A stretch of DNA of 64,000 bases. It comes from Arabidopsis thaliana (Eukaryota > Streptophyta > Magnoliopsida > Brassicales > Brassicaceae). A program made the translations under genes and the position numbers. The stretch spans positions 11,773,151 to 11,837,150 of the forward strand of contig NC_003071.7 of NCBI RefSeq assembly GCF_000001735.4, read 5' to 3'. A model generated the notes under the pieces. It searched no databases. It saw only the letters and a program-made list of their open reading frames with translations, and had not been told where the DNA came from. Numbering within the stretch: the stretch's first letter is position 1; the number at the start of each line of letters is the position of its first letter. Positions 57,791 through 64,000 of this stretch are shown here, one piece after another.

Positions 57791-59938
57791 AGTTAAAACC
57801 TTTTCATAATATCACAAAGAGTATAACAAGCTACTAGAATAAAATTGGCAAAATAAGATATACACTCTTGAAAGATATATATAATCTGTTAAAGAGTAAT
57901 GGGTCAAATACATGAGGGTGTCATCGGTAGGTAACTTGGTATAAGTTTCTATGGATGTATGATAAGGATTATAGTGGATCACCTTACCTCAATGTAATAT
58001 TTTTGTAGCATAGTTCGAAAATGGTACCATAAACCTACTACATCTTCACCAAGCTATCATGTTCATTCTATAAAATTCTTTATGTTTTCTTTGGTAGAAC
58101 TATTAATTCTTTATGTTGTTTTGACTAAGTTGCCGATATAAAAATCTCGAAAGAGTAAAACAGGCATTATGATTGTTTTAGTATATGCTCGAAATTAAGT
58201 AAATCTGAATGGCTTATCAATATAACTGGTTTGAGATTTGTTAAGAGAAAATATAATAGAAGTGGAGAGGGATGACATGAACCAAATTTGTTTTATAAAT
58301 TATTATAAATTCATGATCAAATTGCAATTAGTGATACCATGTGAAACATTCTTTAATGTTATATGGATGAAACATCCAATTGAAATATTTCTAAGGTTTA
58401 GATATATATTTGTTTATAATATGCAACCTGAATTATTCATGGAATGCAAATGTTGTTAGTGACTTAAATGAATAAATGGTAATGAATGTCCAGGCACCCC
58501 ATAGTGCACATATTACATTTTGTATCATACATGGTTTTTTAATTTATATATCGTGTTGTGTGAAAACGTGCTATCGATATCTCTCTCTCTTAAAGCTTTG
58601 TTCATTATATATGGGTTTAACAGTCAAATTTCTATTATGTGTAAACAATGGTAAATTTGTCAGCCTTTCAAATTCTGGATTAGTTTTAAATGACTCGAAG
58701 CAGTATTTTAATTATATTGTAATGTTATGTTGACCGAATCTTTATTTTGTATCCTATTGTATTATAGTAATACTTATATCCTTTAAATACAGAGGCATGG
58801 TTAATCTTAATCGTATGATATTTACATGCAATGATCATTTTAATACTCCTAAATTTCTATAGTATTAAATAGTTAACTCCAATTTATCAAAACTCAAACT
58901 TATATGAAAACATAAATTCGGACTGACTATAATCAAATTCTAAAACTAAAGCTTGAACTACTTACATCACCTAAAACTCTCCAAATCAACCAATCTAGAA
59001 AAAATATTTGCTTGAATGGGATGTCACCACCTAAACCTCGCCTAACCGAACCAACTTAACTAAAAATTAGCCATTACTAGACATATTTTCTTACAACAAT
59101 TTTAACAAAAAATGTAAAGAAAAAACTTTGTACTTTACAATGTAGTCACCTAAACCATGAAGAAATTGTTCCTTGAATGATCGAGATGTTAATCACCTAA
59201 TACATTCCTAACCAAAATAACCTAACTAGAGTTGGAACTTGAAAACATAATAAACTATGCCTTAAATTTTCACATACTGATATTCTAAAACCAAAAGAAA
59301 AAATAGCATTTTACATTTTTACTTCATTCACAAATTTTGTTAGATTAATAGGAAAAACAAATTAGCATGAGTAGATTCTAGACCTTTTAACTTTTGTACT
59401 TTAAAGAGGCTCCATGCATATCTTTATAGGCGTGCACATATGCCCCAATATATTCTCATCTTATTTCACACTCTTCAATTCTTCTTCCTTAACCATAATC
59501 ATCAATTACTTCAACATTTATGAAAGAAAAAAACGTATATCTGTAGATGAGCCTACATAGTAATAAACATCATAATGTTGCCAAGAAAGAGAGTCATTGA
59601 GACAAATATTTTCCCAACAAATGACTTCAATTTAAGATATGGCAATGTTCTTGAATTTGTAAGAAAACCAAATTTAAAATAAAAATAAAACAACAACTCC
59701 TATGAAGAAATTCACATCTTTTGGAATCTCTCAATATTAAATCACAACTCCAACCAAAAAAAAAAAAGAATGTAAGAAAGAAAATAAAATCTATACTCCT
59801 CCCAAGAAGAAATTGTAAGTTCAAAAAAAAAAAAAACCCCATAAAAATATCTCAAATATTAAAAACAGAATCAATCAATCAATAACCTTTTTCTTGTAAA
59901 TCTCAAAAAAAAATTGAGTTTTTTTTTTATAATGTTTT
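57791..59938. other. AT-rich spacer and 3' flank of the DUF868 gene
   Basis: No gene is supported. Short frames at 58238-58733 have no domain I recognise and may be further worn element sequence. The last few hundred bases are A-rich and include the DUF868 3' UTR. Confidence 0.4.
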
Positions 59939-60901
59939 TCAAGTCTTACAGGCGTAAATGAAGAGAGAGAAGTCAAGCTTGTCTTGTTGATCTTTCTTAA
60001 CAATCTTCTCTTCTAACCAAAGCCTGCTGCTGTCTAAACCATTCCTTGTCCTAAACATGAACACAGCTCTTCCACAAGCTCCTTGATTACTAAAGAACCA
60101 ATCATGAACATCCCACATCAGATCCACAAGCAATCCATCCAAGAAAATCGTTTGATTCCCTCTGAAATTCCATTGAAGCCTCTTCACTTTTATCACCGTC
60201 TTCTTATCAATACAAACAGAGAGAACAGGGTAATGATTGCTCTGTTTTAGACCCTCTGTTTCTTTATTACATCTGATGACGATTTCATGTGAATCTCCTG
60301 TCTCAACGAATCTTACTTTAGTCGAGTAAAAAGTATTGTTCCCTGTGAAATGTTCTTGTCGAGAAACAAGAGAGAAATCGAAACCGATATCGCCGGAGAA
60401 ACCTTTTTTACGGAGAGTTTCTTCAGATGAATCTCCAAGAAGAAGACCCATTTGACCATCAACGAGGACGATAACGTAGAAGCCATTGATAGGTTCAGGA
60501 CCACACAAGTTAGAATCATATTTAGCTGAAGAAAGATCCCAAAAAACCTCGATTTTACCGAGATCGGAATCAACCGATTTGTTACCTTTCTTCTTACGGA
60601 AGAAACGAGAAGAAGTGTTGAGTTTGAGAGTTGTTGAAGGGTTTTGATCTGCGGATGCAACAGAGATGCTTAAGCCATTGTTGTTGTGTGGATTGCACCA
60701 TGTGACTTTGATGATGAGATGTTTCGATAAAGTGATTCTGTAGATGCTTGTAATGGAGGTTTGTATTGATGGTATGAGAGATGGTGAGATACAAACATTG
60801 TTGGTACTGTATTTTGAACATGATGATGATGAAGATGATATTGATAAGGGATGTGTCACGTTTATTGAGTTCTCACTGAAACATGACACCAAATCTCTCA
60901 T
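59939..60901 (-). CDS. DUF868 family protein
   Basis: An intronless gene for 320 aa. The plant DUF868 pattern is clear: MRDLVSCFSE at the start, a Ser-rich linker, NVCISPSLIPSIQTSITSIYR in two blocks, KVTWCNP, KIEVFWDLSSAKY, PEPINGFYVIVLVD, a FYSTKVRF region, KRLQWNFRGNQTIFLDG, and VDLMWDVHDWFF near the end, then MFRTR. The second in-frame ATG (MRDLV) is the family start; an upstream ATG at 60967 would add 22 Phe/Lys-rich residues. DUF868 has no established biochemical role. The upstream leader is CT/GA-rich. I recall At2g27770. Confidence 0.93.
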   Translation of the reverse strand: MRDLVSCFSENSINVTHPLSISSSSSSCSKYSTNNVCISPSLIPSIQTSITSIYRITLSKHLIIKVTWCNPHNNNGLSISVASADQNPSTTLKLNTSSRFFRKKKGNKSVDSDLGKIEVFWDLSSAKYDSNLCGPEPINGFYVIVLVDGQMGLLLGDSSEETLRKKGFSGDIGFDFSLVSRQEHFTGNNTFYSTKVRFVETGDSHEIVIRCNKETEGLKQSNHYPVLSVCIDKKTVIKVKRLQWNFRGNQTIFLDGLLVDLMWDVHDWFFSNQGACGRAVFMFRTRNGLDSSRLWLEEKIVKKDQQDKLDFSLFIYACKT

Positions 60902-63900
60902 TTTCTTAGGAAAAAATTGTAACAGAAAAAATGAGATTTTCTTGGGAAAGAAATGAGATTTTCCCAAGATGGGTTTTGTTTGCTTGCTTGTTGAGACAAC
61001 AAAGTGTGTTTCTCTTTTACTTTGAGAATACTTTGAGAATCAAAAAGATCAAATGTTGTTGAGAAGAAGAAGAAGAATGAGAGAGTTAACAAATCTGGGT
61101 TTTTGTAGGTTAAAGATTTGAGTTGCTTTCTTTTTATTTCTTCTCTGATTCTCTTTTTTTTTCTTAATGAGAGAGAGGGAGAGAGAGAAATGGATTAAGG
61201 TCTCTGTGTGTGTGCTAAGAAGAGAGTGGAGGTGAAAGGAGCCGAATTTAAGTAGTTTTGAGCTTTCATTGTCTAGGGGACACAAATTTGATGTTGATAT
61301 TTTTTTTATTTTTTTTTATTGTATAGTTGTATGCTAACTAATTTTAAAAGTTTTTGTACTTTAATATTTTATTTTTTATTAATAAATTTCTAAAGGGAAT
61401 TGAAATTTGGTGTTACTCAAATATGACTTTTTGATTAACTTAAAATTGTTTATGATACATTTGTAAAGTTTCTATAAGAGAATTTAAGGTTTATGATTTT
61501 TATATAGATCAAAATGATAAACATATACTAATTTAGGAAAAATATTAGTGTATATATAGATTGAAAAAATGTCTGAATTTACAGATAGAGGAATTCTTCT
61601 AATATAATGATGGTCAAAGCAACTCTCAGTTAATATAGACATAATATAATCGTTATAATTAGTGAGAATTTGTTTTGAACCATCCATATTTTAAGAAACC
61701 GTCATATAATTAAAGGAAGGTTCGTAATGTAGTAATTACGAATACGTTTTTCTTTTTTCTTTTGTAGTTCCATACATCGGAGTCAAGTCGAGAGTTACAA
61801 TTTATAGACGAAAAAAAAAAAAAAGTTTCAGGCAGCTAAAACTACTACCAATAATAGACTTGTTGCAAAAATAAAAATAAAATGTTTTTACTTATATTTA
61901 TTTAAAAATATCCTTAATCCGTTTTGAAGAATCGGATATATTAGGAGTTTGTATACAGAATCTACTAATAAAATTTTGGATCAGAAGGATTACATATATG
62001 AATATGTCAAGAATATAAAAATATATAACAAGAAATTAGAGTTACACTCTTAGAAAATTTTACAGAACAAGTTTATGTTTTTTTTTGTCTTTTAAATTAT
62101 TTCATGAACCTGCTTAACTGGGATATCTTAAATCTAATCCAATTCACTCCAATAAAACAGATATCCAATCTATTTGGAAGTAGGTTTGAATTGGTTGGAT
62201 CCAAGGTGAAATTATATATATATATATATACGGTTCATGTTTTTTTTTTTTTGGTAGTAGAAATGGCATTTTAAAAGCAAGATACTAGAGAAGTGACTGT
62301 GATTGTGATCTACTGGTGTTCATAAATTGATACCACCTCACCTGAGATTGAGTCTCCTTCTCATACGATAGAGTTCATTGGGATAATAAACTGACATGTT
62401 GTGCCCATATAGACTAAAAAAGCAAATCAATAAAGCTTCATAGAAGTTAACAAACAAAAGAAGTAAACCCGGATATAATGGTCTCGGAACAAATCGGATC
62501 GGATCTAAGAGAGGAATTGTGAGCCGGTTGTACAAATTCTCTTAACCGCCAAATGTTGGAACTTCGTTTATTTGCCTGTGTTGGCCTAGATTTTCTCCAA
62601 ATTTTGATTATTCAAACTCTTGAAATGATATAGAAGTGTTTTAGCCAAAACAATTAGCCCAATTTATTACTTCTCTTTTATCACCTATACATTAATAATA
62701 AAATTTTAGAATAAACTTTTTAGTTGGGTTACCAAATCCAGAGGGAACAAAATTTCAAAAGAACGAGACCGTCTGCTTTAAAAATTGAAGGAACGAGAGA
62801 TTATTTAAAGACAACAAATTTAAGAAAATAAACTTGAGGCAAACCAAACTATTTTCCTTCTTAAATTCTTGAGATACATTATCTTATCGAAGTGAGCTCC
62901 ATCTCTTCTATTGACGCCCGCCATGAAATGATATTCAACTATATATTGCATCGATAATATATTATATGACATAAGTAATACAAATATTCAAAATAAATGA
63001 TATAAAATTCTTTTTTTGGTAGTGATATATGGGGTTCTGCATCCGATCCGGTTTTGATGAAATTCTTAATCTTAACCTATTATGCGAACACTCAGCAAAA
63101 TCCAACTCGTATTAACACGTTAGTACTATTTTATAATCAGAATTTTAAAAATAAATAAATACTATCATAGCTATAATGAAACAAACTAAGCCAATAAACA
63201 TAGAAAGGAACACGGTTGCTTTGTTTGTCGTGACATTTGGGTGTGGACTTTGGACATATTTAAAATCCAGCCAACCTAGAAAAATTATATTATCACTAGA
63301 TGTCTCTTGTCGAGCATAAATTCCATTATAAGAACTCATAAAAGATGTCTAATATGTTTATATAAATGTTCATGTATAGCCTGATTTTTGGAATGGCCAA
63401 GATCGCAAAATATGTTCTATTATATCCACTATAAAAAAGAAGAGTTAAAACCACTCGAAACAGCGAAAATGTAAAGTGAAACATTTTGCATTTCATTCAT
63501 TCGTTCAATCAAAATATTTGCAGATTCTTTTTTCTTTTTCTCTTTTAATACCGTACTGTTACACTGGTATCGAAATACTACCGTATCAACTTGCAAAATG
63601 ATTATAACTTATAAGCATTCAGTAGAAATCATTTATTTTTGTTAAACAGTAGAAATCATTTTTTCGATCCCGAAACGAGATGATGAAACTAATCACTGAC
63701 AACCATTTTGTGAGTTTTAGTTATTGTATCCTAAACATTTTGATGGAAACATGAGGGTTCTTTAATAATTAAGAATGATGACCATTTCTATCAATTACTA
63801 ATTTAATCAATTAAAACCTTTTCTATGCGTTCGTTATCGGTTTTGGGCGAAAATAATTATTTGGTGTTATAATAAAATAAGAAAGTAAAAGTTTATAAAG

Positions 63901-64000
63901 ACAGCCTAACATATGGAGATCCGAATAATAGGTATCTTGCTTTTGGAGCTTTCTGATTATTTAATCAAAATGTTTTCAACTTATGTTCGATCTGGATTTT
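60902..64000. other. Terminal AT-rich spacer
   Basis: The first 370 bases are the DUF868 leader and promoter (GA/CT-rich at 61160-61200). The rest is AT-rich with a (TA)n run at 62212-62230 followed by CGG, and T runs. No gene, RNA or clear element is supported up to the window end. Confidence 0.5.

Noticed and set aside
58238-58733. Two short plus-strand frames in the right spacer
   Set aside because: AT-driven composition and no domain; not enough to call a gene.

Overview
This window is nuclear DNA of a flowering plant, and I recognise it as Arabidopsis thaliana chromosome 2, around ATC, SKD1/VPS4, CYP94C1, RPP2 and IPT2 (roughly At2g27550 to At2g27770; locus numbers are from memory). The reasons are compact intron-bearing genes with GT-AG junctions, AT-rich spacers, telo-box/TGGGCC ribosomal-protein promoters, and reconstructed proteins whose sequences and lengths match known Arabidopsis proteins (175, 163, 435, 868, 384, 495, 115, 115, 174, 466 and 320 aa). 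Exon boundaries were built by hand. Each intact multi-exon model closes in frame from ATG to stop.

Layout. 1-6.7 kb: ATC (PEBP floral repressor, +), a tRNA-Lys(UUU) gene (-), a decayed cytosolic sulfotransferase (+), the A20/AN1 stress protein SAP3 (-) and an acidic SAM-methyltransferase-like gene (-). 8-13.4 kb: SKD1/VPS4 (+), convergent with an intronless DYW-type PPR gene (-), then a 618-bp near-perfect foldback element. 14.5-24.2 kb: two tandem 12-exon copies of a DUF627/DUF629/UCH-like gene (-), duplicated with their promoters, which have lost the recognisable Cys box of ubiquitin peptidases. 25.5-32.8 kb: a three-DC1-domain protein with a very long low-complexity tail (-), a frame-broken DUF220 gene (-) and a plastid-type aldo-keto reductase (-). 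36.2-37.7 kb: CYP94C1 (+), flanked by long AT-rich spacers, the downstream one holding a tRNA-derived SINE. 40.8-42.9 kb: a short eIF5B-like GTPase with an altered switch II (-). 43.8-46.2 kb: the tandem acidic ribosomal P2 genes (+). 46.9-54.3 kb: an IF1-like mitochondrial membrane protein (-), a RAB6-interacting golgin-type coiled coil (+), a SURF6-like nucleolar protein (-) and tRNA isopentenyltransferase IPT2 (+). 54.3-59.9 kb: a gene-poor spacer with tandem repeats and a worn Ty1/copia fragment. 59.9-60.9 kb: an intronless DUF868 gene (-). The remaining 3 kb is AT-rich with no gene I can support.

The genes are unrelated housekeeping, hormone and stress loci rather than an operon-like system. 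The functional themes are translation (tRNA-Lys, IPT2 tRNA modification, P2 stalk proteins, eIF5B-like, SURF6) and jasmonate catabolism (CYP94C1; the sulfotransferase relic cannot act). I do not see a convincing undescribed multi-gene system. The most interesting leads are the tandem ubiquitin-peptidase-like pair without a catalytic Cys box, the eIF5B-like protein with DTPGY in place of DTPGH, the large foldback next to the PPR gene, and the disordered DC1 protein.
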